In this document: in pieces, positions 47,395 through 59,805 of the stretch
Layout of the letters: each line of letters opens with the position of its first letter
Numbering within the stretch: the stretch's first letter is position 1
Assembly: GCF_047948215.1 (NCBI RefSeq)
Contig: NC_134463.1
Coordinates: 53,689,201 to 53,753,200 of the forward strand
Direction: 5' to 3'
Source of the DNA: Lycorma delicatula
Lineage: Eukaryota > Arthropoda > Insecta > Hemiptera > Fulgoridae
Length of the DNA: 64,000 nt
Position numbers and translations under genes: made by a program
The notes under the pieces: generated by a model
What the model saw: the letters and a program-made list of their open reading frames with translations, nothing else
What the model was told of the DNA's origin: nothing
Databases searched by the model: none

Positions 47395-48130
47395 ACTGGA
47401 CCGATTTTGATCGAACTTGGTCAGATTACAACCACAAGTTCGGTACCACAAGTTATGTTCAGTACAACCATAAGTTCTATATGTAAGGCATTGATATACC
47501 AATAAATTTTCAACATAAAAGGTCATGGGAGCAAGGTCACCCTCAGTATTTTGAAATTTCGCTTAATTAAGGTCATATTTTTATTAGACCATTTTTTTTT
47601 TCTTAGACCCAACTATTCAAAATAACAATATTTCCAAAAAATGTTTTTGCAAAATCGCACCACCACCCCAAAAAATGCTCTTGTAGTCGCCTGTTATGTT
47701 GTGGCATGATAAGTGAGCGGTAGAATTAAATAAAGGAATAATATTTAAAGTGTAAAAAATAACTCGATGTGGCTGGGTTTCGAACTCGATCGCCCGGTTG
47801 GCTTGGTACTTGTTGCATTTACCCTGCCGACCGTAAAAGCGAAATTTGTTCTGTATAAGTTGTGAAATTGCATTAGTTTGTTAGTGCTGACCGTCGCCGT
47901 TAGTACCGCCATACCCGAGCGAATTAAATACCGTATGCACGCGCGCTTTAGTTAGAATCAATGAATTAGTTAAACGAAAAAAATGTTATATTTAAATAAA
48001 GTGATAAATATTTTAAATTAAGTTGTACGTGTAAGCCGTGCATCAGAAAGGGAACCCGTCGTTGTAGGACTTTCTAGGGTAGAGTAGAGTAGTAGGTAAA
48101 GTCCTATAACTGTTTTGTTAACTTTTTACA
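47395..48130 (+). repeat. Family D dispersed repeat, copy D2 (extended)
   Basis: 47620-48130 matches D1. 47395-47620 (ACCGATTTTGATCGAACTTG and onward) is an upstream part not present in D1. D2 has an extra ~117-base segment starting at about 47770. It includes, on the minus strand, GATCGAGTTCGAAACCC, a box B-like sequence, and a GGTCGGCAGGGTAAATGCAA region where box A would be. So D2 either gained a tRNA-like SINE head or D1 lost one. Confidence 0.78.
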
Positions 48131-48142
48131 TATATATGTATA

Positions 48143-48320
48143 GCCTCTGTGGCGCGATTGTTAGCGTCTCGGCCTTTCATCCGGAGGTCCCTGGTTCGAA
48201 TCCCGGTCAGGCATGGCATTTTCACACGCAACCAAAAAAAAATTCATTTCTTCCTCTGAAGCAATACCTAATGGTGGTTCCGGAGGTTAAACAAAAAAGA
48301 AATAAAGTATATGAATAAAT
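48143..48320 (+). repeat. tRNA-derived SINE, type 1 (best head)
   Basis: The head runs GCCTCTGTGGCGCGATTGTT to GGTCAGGCA with a perfect box B GGTTCGAATCC at 48193-48203. The GCCT and AGGC ends can pair as an acceptor-like stem. The body ends TGGTGGTTCCGGAGGTTAAA and AAATAAAGTATATGAATAAA. It lies only ~12 bp after repeat D2. The 67-codon open frame across it is an artefact. Confidence 0.85.
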
Positions 48321-48344
48321 ATATAAGGAAACCCCAATTTAAGT

Positions 48345-48480
48345 TAACGGCACATTCTTAACTCTCACATCTCAAGACGTAAAGGATGTTAATTTTTCAC
48401 TCCCCAATACCACCATCACGCGGCCAAAAGTAATACGTACTTTTCTTCGAAAATTTAATAATGTATAAAGGCTTTTTTCC
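48345..48480 (-). repeat. Family A end fragment
   Basis: ACATCTCAAGACGTAAAGGA, then CACTCCCCAATACCACC and CGCGGCCAAAAGTAATAC correspond to 11700-11800 (ATCTCAAAACGTAAAG, CCCCCACCAACCATGCGACC, AAGAGTAACACCGTAG). Only one end of the family is present. Confidence 0.68.
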
Positions 48481-48607
48481 CCATTAAAAATAATATATAT
48501 TAAATTATAACTAGATACGCATTTCGATCTAAAATAGTCATCATCTATTTTTAGTCATCATCTATTTTAGTTTTAAACTACTGGCTAAAATTTATACGTT
48601 AATATTA

Positions 48608-49527
<920 letters not shown>

Positions 49528-49635
49528 GGATGGGATATGGAATGGAAATTTTGTAGCGTATGATAAAAGATACGCCTAACAAGGATTCAAACCCGGAACC
49601 TTCCATATGCAAGACTGAGACGCTACCATAATGCT
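49528..49635 (-). repeat. tRNA-derived SINE, type 1
   Basis: The reverse strand shows the head GGTAGCGTCTCAGTCTTGC, a box B-like GGGTTTGAATCC (49583-49594), and a TACGCTACAAAATTTCCATT linker. The head-to-body junction matches copies at 2318 and 50266. Confidence 0.78.
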
Positions 49636-50265
49636 AGAAGGTTCACAAAATTTGTAAGTTTCATTAAAAATAGGAAATTTAGTCCGGACCGATGTCTTAA
49701 TACACAAACTATTGAGTATAGAGGCATATTTAAATTAGATGTCAAATAAGTTTAAAGATAGCAAGTTTTAAAGATCCTTCAATAATTATTAACTTATATC
49801 ATTTTATAGATATTTGAAGTGAATAATTATTTTGTCTAGTATAGACTTGATTAGTAACATGTTAGTTACATAAAATTCAATGTATATAGAATTTATAACA
49901 AAGGTTTACGGTAACAAACGATTTGTTAGTGTATATCATATTCATCGAGTGAGACGATTGAATAATGAAGTCTTATTGCTGTTTCCATAAATCTACTATA
50001 AGTTTTCCATATTAGAGCTCTCTTCTATACTACATATATACTTAAGTTAATATTTTGCTGGCGGCTTCCATTGTTTCATTCTGTAGAACCATTATTCGTG
50101 TTAAATCACGAACCATTGTCGTCTACCGGAAAAAGTATCGTTATAAAACCAACCATTACATCCTTCGTTTACAATAATGTTATAAATAAAATTACTAGAA
50201 ATTTTATAGCTATTGATCGTTTTTTTTTGGAGGTTTTTTTATAATATTTGCCATGAAGATCAGCG
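49636..50265. other. AT-rich spacer
   Basis: Nothing supported. Confidence 0.5.
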
Positions 50266-50372
50266 GATCTCCGTGGGGGAGTAGTAGCATCTCGGTCTTT
50301 CATTCGAAGATCCCGGGGTTTGAATTCCGGTCAGAAATGACATTTTTCATACGGTACAAAATTCCATTTCCA
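50266..50372 (+). repeat. tRNA-derived SINE, type 1
   Basis: TCTCCGTGGGGGAGTAGTAG, CATCTCGGTCTTTCATTCG, a one-base-expanded box B (GGGGTTTGAATTCC) and the GGTCAGAAATGACATTTTTC and TACAAAATTCCATTTCC linker. Confidence 0.8.
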
Positions 50373-50464
50373 AATACCACTTACAAGCTTCAAAGTTATA
50401 TGGCGATATCTTGAAGCAAAAAAAAAAAAAAAATTGCATTTATATGAGTTAAAAAGAAAATGAG

Positions 50465-51350
50465 AGCTCTGTTTTAGGTAGATTTCATAAGAAAGCTACA
50501 TATTGTAATGAATTCGACTTCCGGAAAATTTCGATATATCTTCGTGTTTCACATCCCCCAGATTCCAAAACCACCGTCAGCTCAAAAGTTAATATATATA
50601 TTTCACTTTCTTGTGGGCACAATAACTACAGTAATTTTGCGCCAATCACTTCCAAATTGTTCCTTAAAAATAACTCATCCCAAAATTTCGGTCGAGTTTG
50701 TTAACAGCCAAAATCGAACCATGGATGGAAAAGGGAGCTTTTTTGAAAAAAAACATCCTTATAACTTTCTTTTTAAGTAAAATATCGAATTCGTTTAAAG
50801 TTCCTACTGTTCTTTGGATAAGGACCTAAAACTTATCTAAGTAAAGTTTTTTGATATCAGTAACCGTTGGCCCAGGGGGTGGTTTGGGCCAACCCATCTT
50901 TTTAGAGAGCCTATTGAAGATAGCATCTTTTTAGAGATCTTTTTTGAAGACGGCCAACCGTCTTCAAAACCCAACTAAAAAGTTGGGTTTTGAAGACATA
51001 CCTCGCTTAATAGGCACAGTATCGAATCGGTTTAAAGAGGTTGTTAGTCCTCTAAACATTACCTAAATCTTTTGTCTGTAACAGTTTTTAATATGACCAA
51101 CTCTTACGACAAGGATGATCAAAATTTTACTGTAATTGTAAAAAGATGGAGGTTGTAGTATGCTAAACTTGTCAAATTTTTTTTTGCATGCAGCATTGTC
51201 GTATTGAGTAAATTTGAGTCAATTTAAGGTGAAACTTTAAGATTTCACCTTAAAGTTTTTCTTTAACTTTAAGGTGGAAATCGTTTTTATCCCGTACTTA
51301 GTATCGGTGAAATCTACCTCCGCCTTCCGGCGTGCAAAAAGGATTTTTTT
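50465..51350 (+). repeat. Family A dispersed repeat, copy A2, with added palindromes
   Basis: Matches the reverse complement of 11840-12495. Relative to that copy it carries extra sequence at 50890-50997 and 51223-51276 made of perfect inverted repeats. TTTTGAAGACGG and CCGTCTTCAAAA (12 bp) overlap GTCTTCAAAACCCAACT and AGTTGGGTTTTGAAGAC (17 bp). TTTAAGGTGAAA and TTTCACCTTAAA (12 bp) overlap CACCTTAAAG and CTTTAAGGTG (10 bp). The 90-codon open frame at 50508 has no domain. Confidence 0.82.
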
Positions 51351-51359
51351 GAAATTATT

Positions 51360-51900
51360 ATTGTTGACAACAAAATGGCAAAATATGGTTTCTTTTTTGT
51401 TTTCCCTTTGTTACTACAATAATATCAATTGTTACTGAAATTATCTTTCTTCTGTTCATAGATCGATGATTTTTAATCCTTTTTGGTCTTCATCTAATCA
51501 TTTATATATCGTAATCTATAGAATTTTCTTCAGTTCATTATAGCTTTAGATTTTTAAAACTTATGTTAACCATAAGTATAAGTTTATACTTATAAGTTTT
51601 TATAAGTTAGATTTTGAGGCTCTTGGGTAAAAGTGTTTCCACATCTATTAAAAATTGTCTTTAAGAAAGTTTTAAAAATTTTCATCAGTTTTGGAAGGGT
51701 TTACTAGAAAAAAATACTGGACAGGTAAACTTAGTTTTCTGTTAGTATATAATAACGTTTGATTTAAAAATTCGCTGTGAAATGTCAGTTGCTTCATTGG
51801 GTAGACATGGAACCAATATTATTATCGTCTTTTTATACGAGAAAATATTTATTACCATCGTGTGACATCAAGGCTGTATAATTCTTGGCCGGACTCGGTA
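51360..51900. other. Spacer
   Basis: Nothing supported; a direct repeat of AAGTATAAGTTTATACTTAT near 51570-51600 forms a small palindrome. Confidence 0.45.
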
Positions 51901-52150
51901 GAATCTCTGTGGTTCCAGTATTTTTCTGATAGAATTGGTCCGTGTGTGTATAAACTCAAGTCATCGTTAGTCAGTCTGTAGTTGTTTCTATTGTACAAGT
52001 TTTATTAGGTAGTGATTATTTGCCTGTATAATATGCATTTTTATACATTTGTAATATTAGTAACTGTAGGGCGTACCTACGGCACGCCTGCGCACCTAGG
52101 CCCTCCGAGCGGGTTGCTCTGGCAGGCGGCTTCTCGGAATGGGATTATTA
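51901..52150 (+). promoter_or_regulatory. Moderately GC-rich patch with TATA and Inr-like sites
   Basis: TATAAA (51949-51954) lies about 24 bases upstream of the A in a TCAGT initiator-like site (51971-51975). A GC-rich block at 52075-52140 contains CGGCACGCCTGCGCACC. TATA-to-Inr spacing is shorter than the usual ~30. It could be a host promoter or an LTR-like region. This is weak evidence. Confidence 0.2.
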
Positions 52151-53929
52151 GTTGTTCAAAATTGATATTTCCTCTTGTGTGAAAATGTTTTTTTTTTTTT
52201 TTTTTTTAGAATGATGAAAATTAATCAAGGAAAAGGAAAAAAATATCAGCAAATCTTCCAGATAAATTTGGTTTAGATCGGTTTAGACATCCTTTAAAGG
52301 CACACACACTCTCAACATTTTCATCAAGATCCATAATATCCATATGCAAATTCACTCAATACGAGTGAAGCTGGAATCGTAAATGCAATTACAATTTATT
52401 TATTTATTATTTATATATTATATTCAATTTACGAAGCAAATTATAGTAATACGAAAGAAACCTTCCTTGACACAATAACAAAAGAGGTTGTCCTCAAAAT
52501 CAATAAATCTGTAAGGAGGATATACAGGATTCAAAACTACTGCAATTTTTATTATTGTTTACGATTTGATTTGACCCACGTATTTTGCTTGTATGTATGT
52601 TTAATTGTAACTACAAGGCCAAAAAAGAATTCTTTATACGATTCTAAATGGGTAATCGATATTATTTTCAATATCTACTTATTTATATCGAAAATATTTG
52701 TGTTTTCTGCCACGATGTTGAATGAATGAATTACGGTAGTAAAAAGTAAAATTTATTTTATAATTATTACTGTTCTTAGTAATTATTTATAAACATTTAA
52801 GAAAAAATCTTATGAATATTTCACGGGCAGTTCGTCCAATCGTTTAAGCATGTTCTTTCCTTTTGCTCTTATTTGTTGGTGTTGCTTCTTCTTACTTATT
52901 GTTTATAAACATTTAAGAAAAAAATCATATCATTTTTTGAAAGGCAGTATGTTCGATCATGTAACCATGTTCTCAGCTAAGGGGGACGTACACACATACA
53001 AATTCCTTTTATTAGGATAGGATAAATTCATAACTAGTGCTTAATTACTGTAAAGGCGAAGTGAACGGCTAATATTTAATAGAAATTGTAAGCACTCCGT
53101 GTTCCGAATAATTTATTGAATTAATATTGCTTCTAATGGAAATATCTACAAAAACTTCTTTCATCATCAATCTAATGTTTAAAATTAACATAACATTAAA
53201 TTTTTTTCCTCGTAGGATGCAGACTCCATATCCTATTTTACATTCAATTTCCTTCTTCCTCGTAAGCAATTTCAATTATAGCCAAACCTTCCGTGAATAA
53301 ATTCATTGTGAATGTAAAGTATAAAAAACCTTACTGAATTTTTCTCCAAGAAGCCACATGCTTTCTTTTATATAAGTTACATCCAGAGAAAGCCTTACGA
53401 AGAAAGGGAATCTGTCGAGTATAACTAGCCTTAATTCTTATTCTTAGTTCCGTCCATATATTCCTAGTCTGGTCCACAACAATAATAATGCATAATAATT
53501 TGTATATATATATTTTCGTACAAAATAATTTTTCTTACCTCAGTTTGTTAGTGATTATTTTTTGGATATTATTTATTATTAATCCTATTTTATTATTAGT
53601 TATTTTATAATTTATGTTTTATATATTTTTTTCAGACCTATTTAAGTATTTATCTAACTCAAAACAGAAGAAAACGAAAGAAACTTGTGCAATTTGAGGC
53701 GATGTAAAGTAGAGGAAACGTAACACATTATCAAATTCAGGTAAGTTTTTTTTAAAAATTGAAATCACTTTTATTAAAAAAAATTCAATTTATTATTAAA
53801 GTTTAATTAATTCATCTAAGACAGGTTACATCGATAAATATGTTAATAATGTCTAAATATTCGTATCTATGTATCGGTTGATGATGGTTGTCTATTGCAT
53901 AAAAAAACTCTTGATGTGGCAGAAGTGTG
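52151..53929. other. AT-rich spacer
   Basis: Nothing supported. The frame at 53069-53275 (minus) has no domain. Confidence 0.45.
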
Positions 53930-54060
53930 GCAATCAGCATTACCTAGCCTATGATAAGATGATATTGCAAGAGGAAAAGAAGGGGAGGCGTTCACGCATG
54001 CGCTGTTTGTTAACAAACCTTCTGCTCATAAGCTGATTGGATAATTCTTCACCAACCACA
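53930..54060. promoter_or_regulatory. Short GC-richer patch with CCAAT-like and GCATGCGC motifs
   Basis: CAATCAGC (about 53931) and an inverted CCAAT-like box GATTGG (about 54043) bracket CACGCATGCGCTG. The latter contains the core of the NRF-1/EWG-type GCGCATGCGC site. No transcript or open frame adjoins, so this is only a candidate regulatory patch. Confidence 0.2.
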
Positions 54061-54902
54061 CAACCTAATATGTCTTTGTTTTAATTTGTAATTGTTTTTA
54101 CTTACAAAACATATTCAAATATTATTATTAATTGACTCATTCCCCGTTTACAATGTAAATCATGATGCATTACGTTTTTTTAAAGGAAATATTTTTTATT
54201 AAACATATATTATTAAGCATATACCAATTCTATGGATTGCAAACTTTTTTAAAATTTATTTATGGTATAACAGGTCTTCATTCATATTCATCGCATTTTT
54301 ATCTGTACTGGTAAGTTCAAAGAATAATAATAATTAGCTTAAAGATGATAATAATAAAGAATCGAAGTGGCTTTATTTCATTCCACAATCATATTTCTGC
54401 TAACTTATATATTATATCAATAATAAAACATTTAAAGAAAGAAAAAAATCTTAGTTTTAAGTAAGAAATATCGTTGTTTTGTTTCACCATTCTTTAACCT
54501 GGATCTATTTATCTCGTGAGAAACGGGTGAAAGACTTCTAAAAATATTTTTTGATTAACTAATGATTTAATACCTGATTAATAACTAATCCTCTCTTATT
54601 GTATTATCCCAATTTGGACGTTATTAGAACACAAGTTTTATGGTTATCATTAATTTTTCTTGCAGCTTAAGAGCTATTTCAGTCAGGAATAGTTGTTATT
54701 AAAAATAGATAATTGCTAGTTCATTGTTTTTAAAAGCTGATAAAGAAACATTTATTGTAATTGTTATTACGAAGAAGCGTCATGGTTTTTCATAACAATA
54801 AAAAGTAAAATTAAAAAGTATTACATTACATTACTATATTAACTACTACAAAGAGAAAGCATAACAACAATTATATAATAAGTTTTTCTTCTTCTTTCAC
54901 TA
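54061..54902. other. AT-rich spacer
   Basis: Nothing supported. Confidence 0.5.
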
Positions 54903-55739
54903 TGAATCAAGAAATTAACAATAGAATCGATTATTTAAATATAACAATTAATTAAAATTTTAGTAATAATAAATTGGACATAAACATACATAGGAAACCA
55001 ACCCAACAAGATACCATAATACACTGTAATTCTTTTCATCCATGGAATCAGAAAATAGCCACTTTCAACTTATTAATTTACAGAGAAATTAAATGTCTCA
55101 AACATAATATTATAAAATCAAATAACGAATTAAATAATATTAAATACATTGCTACATCGAATGGATGTAATGATAATTTAATAGATAGATTATACATGAA
55201 ATGAAAAAGTAAATTATACGTAAGGGAAAATATAAAACTAAAACATAACTCAGGAAACGATTATGTAAAAATGGAATATAACGTAAACTATAGAAAATCT
55301 AATAAAATAAACAAATAATTTAATTAAAAAATAACATACCCAACTAATAATAAAGTGATAAATTATATTAATAATAGAGATCCAACTAAAACCCTAATAA
55401 ATGTAAATTGAACGGACAGGGCGTATACAGTTTAAAAAGCGAAGATTGTGAATTACAATATATTGGTATGACCAATCGATCATTTTTAATTAGAACTAAA
55501 TATCATTATAAAGAAAACATAAAAACCGTTCAAATTTCGCTAATCGTAATTTGGAAACTAAACATAATTATGATCCAAATAAATTCATGGAAGTATTAGA
55601 TTACTCTTATAATAATTATTATAATACTTTTAATTTTGAAAAATTCCATATATACAATAATCGTAACAAATTAATAAATGAACAAATTAAATTCGATGAT
55701 GATATTTTATATAAGCAAATATTAGAAAATAACAATTAA
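54903..55739 (+). pseudogene. Penelope-like element, RT C-terminus plus GIY-YIG endonuclease
   Basis: Plus-strand text in at least three frames. It begins inside the RT with NQEINNRIDYLNITI, then KLDINIHRKPTQQDTIIH, NSFHPWNQKIATFNLLIYRE and SNGCNDNLIDRLYMK (the YRKPTxTDxxI and HP..K.AxFN..I.R signatures). After a stop comes a linker (KLYVRENIKLKHNS, ITYPTNNKVINYINNRDPTK). A GIY-YIG nuclease follows at 55408-55599: GVYSLKSEDCELQYIGMTNR and SFLIRTKYHYKE. The last frame (55551-55739) ends INEQIKFDDDILYKQILE. It is 5'-truncated and frameshifted, hence dead. Penelope-like elements use this nuclease for target-primed insertion. Confidence 0.9.
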
Positions 55740-55918
55740 ATTGGCTAAACTGATTCCACAATCTACATAGTTCATAACAATTTTGTGATATTATTACAAT
55801 ACGGATGTAGTTACTTTGACTTAAAACTTTTAACTTTTATGACGATCAATTGTTATGTATATAATTTAAATTTATGTGTTTTATACTTGTATATATTTCG
55901 ATTATAAATTATAATCCT

Positions 55919-55955
55919 CCTGAAGATGGCAGAATAGCCGAAAGCGCTTGAGGGA
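55919..55955 (+). ncRNA. Hammerhead-like motif 3' of the Penelope-like element
   Basis: CTGAAGA (55920-55926) fits the CUGANGA core. It is followed by T, then the stem GGC (55928-55930) and GCC (55937-55939) with loop AGAATA, and then GAAA (55940-55943) and GCGCTTGAGG. Penelope-like retroelements are known to carry minimal hammerhead motifs in their terminal regions. The unpaired T and short stem II are sub-optimal, so catalytic activity is uncertain. Position downstream of the coding part supports the assignment. Confidence 0.55.
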
Positions 55956-55989
55956 AACGAATAATGTATTGGTAAGCAGTTTTTATTAT

Positions 55990-58079
55990 ATATAATAATC
56001 ATATATTAGACTGCGTATTTGCTGCTACGCACCACCACACTTATGAAAATATTCCAGCTAATAATTTTCTTGTTTAAGAAACTTCTAGTCTGAATTCTAC
56101 AAACATATCTTTATGTATAAATATGGCTTGATCCGCGAATAGTAAGTTAATTTTATTTTTTTCTAATTACTATATAAATTTTCTTAATTTACTGTTGAGT
56201 TTTTATGTTTAAAATTTCTATTCCATTCTAACTGAAGTAGTTTTTATTATAAAAGATATCCATCTTTTAACAGGAAATTCTTTGTCCAGTGACGCCCAAT
56301 CTAGAGGAGAATAATAAGAAAAAAATTCATCTTAGGTAGGTGATTGAGGGTATTTTTAGAATCTTTTTGTACGTTTTACTAGGCCGTAAGAAAATCGAGT
56401 TACGTTGAAAAGTAGTAAAAAAGGTATTTTTATTTAATACTGAAAAAGGATTTCAGTAATGAAATTTTTTATTCAGAAACACAAATAAGATTATTTAACA
56501 TTATTATGGAACGAATTATCACTTATCGGAAACCTTTAATGAAAACCTTTATATAAAACCTTTAATGAAATACTGAATGTCATTGATAAATTAATGAATA
56601 ATTGTGAGTTTATAAGATCATAGGTAAACTATATAACAAATGTGATGTATTTAGAGAGCTAAGAATGAACATTATTTTTTATCGATGCATTATTGTAAGA
56701 CAAATTTGATTTTATTTTTTATAACAATTAAATTTTCCAGCCAATTTTATATGAAATTTTATACCGTAGTTATTTTTTATTAAATTTTTTTGAATAAAAT
56801 ATTTAGTTTTATTAAAAGTTTACCTCTCATTTTCCGTAGGAAAATTTGTCGCTGATGTCTCATTTTTATCTTGTTTTTGTAATTTTTTGAAAGTATTTCA
56901 TAAAGCTAATAGTTTCCTTTCTGTCATTTTTGTGTAATTGATTATAATGAGGGAAACCTTCCAGTTCTTGAAATGTATCCACTTTGATGGTTAAATGACC
57001 TTGAAAAACATCAGGTAATAACGATGAAAAAATATATGTATTTTATTATTTTTACTTTTTTTTTTAATTTTGATCGTGTAAATTATAAAACGCTTAGGTG
57101 AAAATATATTATTTAATAAAATAGATTGTTTAATTAATTATAAAATTATGTAATAATTAATTAGGATTAATGTAAAAGTCAATTGTTTAATTTTGGCAAG
57201 AATTTTATGGGGGTAAATTAATTTATAAAACAAATGTTCATTTAAAATATACAAATATATTAAATAGTACTAACCTTAATATCAAAATAGAATACTCTAG
57301 TCGTATACAATTTCGGTTTGATCAGCTGTTCTCACTATGATGTCCGTTGTGTTAAATGCGGTTACTGATGTGTTAGTCTTATGATTATTATATGATGCCT
57401 TTCTCGTAGTGACGTGATTCTTAATGTTAATAATGAAGACTGCTGGATGAATGTACAAAATATAAAATCAAAATTATAATCGGTGCTGTAAGTGAAGCTG
57501 TAAAATGTTTTGCAATAGTTGAATGAAGGCGTTATTAATTTAACGAATGAATACTGTACGTTTTAATTTTAACGAATGCTTGCTTAAATTCACACTGCAA
57601 CCTACTGTTTATACCAAAAAATAAACTAATACTGTTATCGAAAAAAAAAATTGTTATTTATTAATTTTGTATTTCTTCTTATTAATCACTTTAAAAAGGA
57701 ATTTAACTGTAGATTCGAATATATATTTCGATAATAACACACGAGGAAAGATTTAGGTGGTGATAAAGTCGAGGATTCTTCATGCAGAGGTACATCTCGA
57801 TCCCGATTAACTGTTACATCTAAAAAAAGGCTCTTCTCACGTATTATTATTAATATTTATAAACACATAGAATGTACTTTATGGCTCAGATTAACTCCCA
57901 CTATATTACCTTTTTTTTATGTATAAAACTCCTTTAATTAAATGCAAACACAATATTCCAATCACTGAATTTTATTTGTTTTTTTTTTAAGCCAATAAAA
58001 TGTTATTTAATTTTTATTTAACTTTTTCCACACATGTTATTGGAAGTAGAGCTGATTATAATTATTTTAAAAGTACGTG
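55990..58079. other. AT-rich spacer
   Basis: About 2 kb with no open frame, RNA or repeat that I can support. The stretch 57280-57480 is a little GC-richer without a recognisable domain. Confidence 0.45.
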
Positions 58080-58404
58080 GAATTGAAAATCTATGACAGT
58101 ATATAACTTTTTATACAAATTTTGTCAAAATATTTTAATTTCATGCACGAAAATAATCTCTGGCAGTGACAGCTCGTAGCTAAAATTAGTGGGGGAGCTG
58201 CTCCAGAAAATTTTTTCTGGGCCTTTTTAAGACCACGATTAAAGTTTTCTGTAAAATAAAAGGACCGAAAAAATAAATGAATAAAATAGAATAGCTGGAA
58301 GCAGGATAATAATCTAATTCTACACTTTATCACATTCAAGAATATGGTGTACGGTTTAACCGAATAAATAATAAAATGTCAATACAGATAATATTTTTTT
58401 TTAC
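58080..58404. other. Probable TE-derived segment
   Basis: The minus-strand text GGAGCAGCTCCCCCACTAAT and GAGCTGTCACTGCCAGAG is TE-like, and the nearby CAGTG sequences suggest an eroded hAT-type end. I could not find matching ends or a target duplication, so the class is left open. Confidence 0.3.
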
Positions 58405-58692
58405 CTACCAGGTTGGTCTAGTGGTGAACGCGTCTTTCCAAATCAACTGATTTGGAAGTCGAGAGTTCCAGCGTTCAAGTTCTAGTAAAGCCAGTTATTT
58501 TTACACGGATTTGAATACTAGATCCTGGATACCTGTGTTCTTTTGTGGTTGGGTTTCAATTAACCACACATGTCAGAAATGGTCGAACTGAGAATGTAAA
58601 AGACTACACTTACATACATACATGTCATCCTCATTCATCCTCTGACGTATAAACTGAACAGTAGTTACCGGAGGCTAAACAGGAAAAAGAAG
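58405..58692 (+). repeat. tRNA-derived SINE, type 2 (full length)
   Basis: Perfect box A (TGGTCTAGTGG, 58415-58425). The head continues AACGCGTCTTTCCAAATCAA and TTGGAAGTCGAGAGTTCC, with a box B-like AGCGTTCAAGTTCTAG. The body includes TTTACACGGATTTGAATACT, AACCACACATGTCAGAAATG and GGTCGAACTGAGAATGT. It ends TTACCGGAGGCTAAACAGGA. The matching copy at 31611-31881 is more diverged in box A. Confidence 0.9.
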
Positions 58693-59749
58693 AATAGTAT
58701 TATTAGATAATAACGTAATAAAAAGTCCGCTTAAAAACACTATAGTCCAACAGTGCTTAATTTAAATTTCTATATACACAGAAACAAATACGTAATTATT
58801 TTTACTAATTATCTTCTCTTTCGCCCTTCCAGCGTATTTTTTGACAGATTTAGCAATGAAAGAGGCCTTGCTTTCGGCCATCTTCTGATCACTACTTAAA
58901 AAATTACTAAACCACTTTCATATTTCTTCTACCAACTAGACTAGAAAAAGGGAACGAACAAGGAATTTTCCATATACAAGCGGAGTAAAAAAAAAACTAC
59001 CTTCCACCAGCACACTAGGGTCGCCACTGCGGGAGCGACAGTGCTCTCTTTCCCTCGCAGCCTCGCGTGCAGCTTCCTATGTGGGCATGCGCATAACAGC
59101 CAAACACAACGCTGCTGGAACTATGAAGTGCACAGTTCCATGCTAAGTTTTTTGTATCTCTTTCATAAACCGGGGGATGGCTACTGACATTACGATTAAG
59201 GATTATATATTGTACAAGTATAAAGAAAGAATTAAAGAAGAAAGGACTCATTGTATTAAATGTTATCTATAATATCAAGTGGAAATAGGGTATGCTCCCA
59301 GTTCTGCAATGTCTATACGCGAGCTGTGCCTGATCCTGATCAAATTATGATATTATTTTTGTATAAATTTAGTTTCTAGGTTTATTAGAACGCTCTTCTG
59401 TTTAAAATTCTTTTCAAACGATATATTTATAGATAACTTTAAAAATATATTTTTTTAATGGTTAGTATTCAATTCAAAATTAATTGAATTTTTATACATT
59501 TAATTAATTCTTTTTATATACTGATTTACTTTTAAAAAAAATTAAAAAAAAAAAACAAAATATAACTAAATATGTCTAACGCTGGAGCATTAAATTTAAT
59601 TATTCTTTCCTTTAAAAAATTGTGCTTTTATTTTATTAATTTTTTTAAATAAAAAATACGTTTTGTATCAATTAGTTTACATTTCAATATTGTGCAGATT
59701 TAATTACTTACATTTTTTGTCCGAATATAATTAATTTATTAACAAGGAC

Positions 59750-59751
<2 letters not shown>
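58693..59751. other. Spacer with a small GC-rich patch
   Basis: 59000-59130 is GC-rich (GTCGCCACTGCGGGAGCGAC, TCGCAGCCTCGCGTGCAGC, GGGCATGCGCATAACAG). The minus-strand open frame across it (59015-59251) has no domain that I recognise. It could be a TE end or a short regulatory patch. The remainder is AT-rich with nothing supported. Confidence 0.35.

Positions 59752-59802
<51 letters not shown>
59752..59802. repeat. (TA)n microsatellite
   Basis: About 25 TA units. Confidence 0.97.

Positions 59803-59805
<3 letters not shown>

Noticed and set aside
51901..52150. Solo LTR
   Set aside because: A TATA-like box and initiator are present, but I found no TG...CA ends, target duplication or second copy in the window.
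58166..59033. hAT element with CAGTG ends spanning 58166-59033
   Set aside because: Both boundaries contain CAGTG-like sequences, but the adjacent 8-bp sites (ATCTCTGG and CGGGAGCG) do not match and no transposase text is present.
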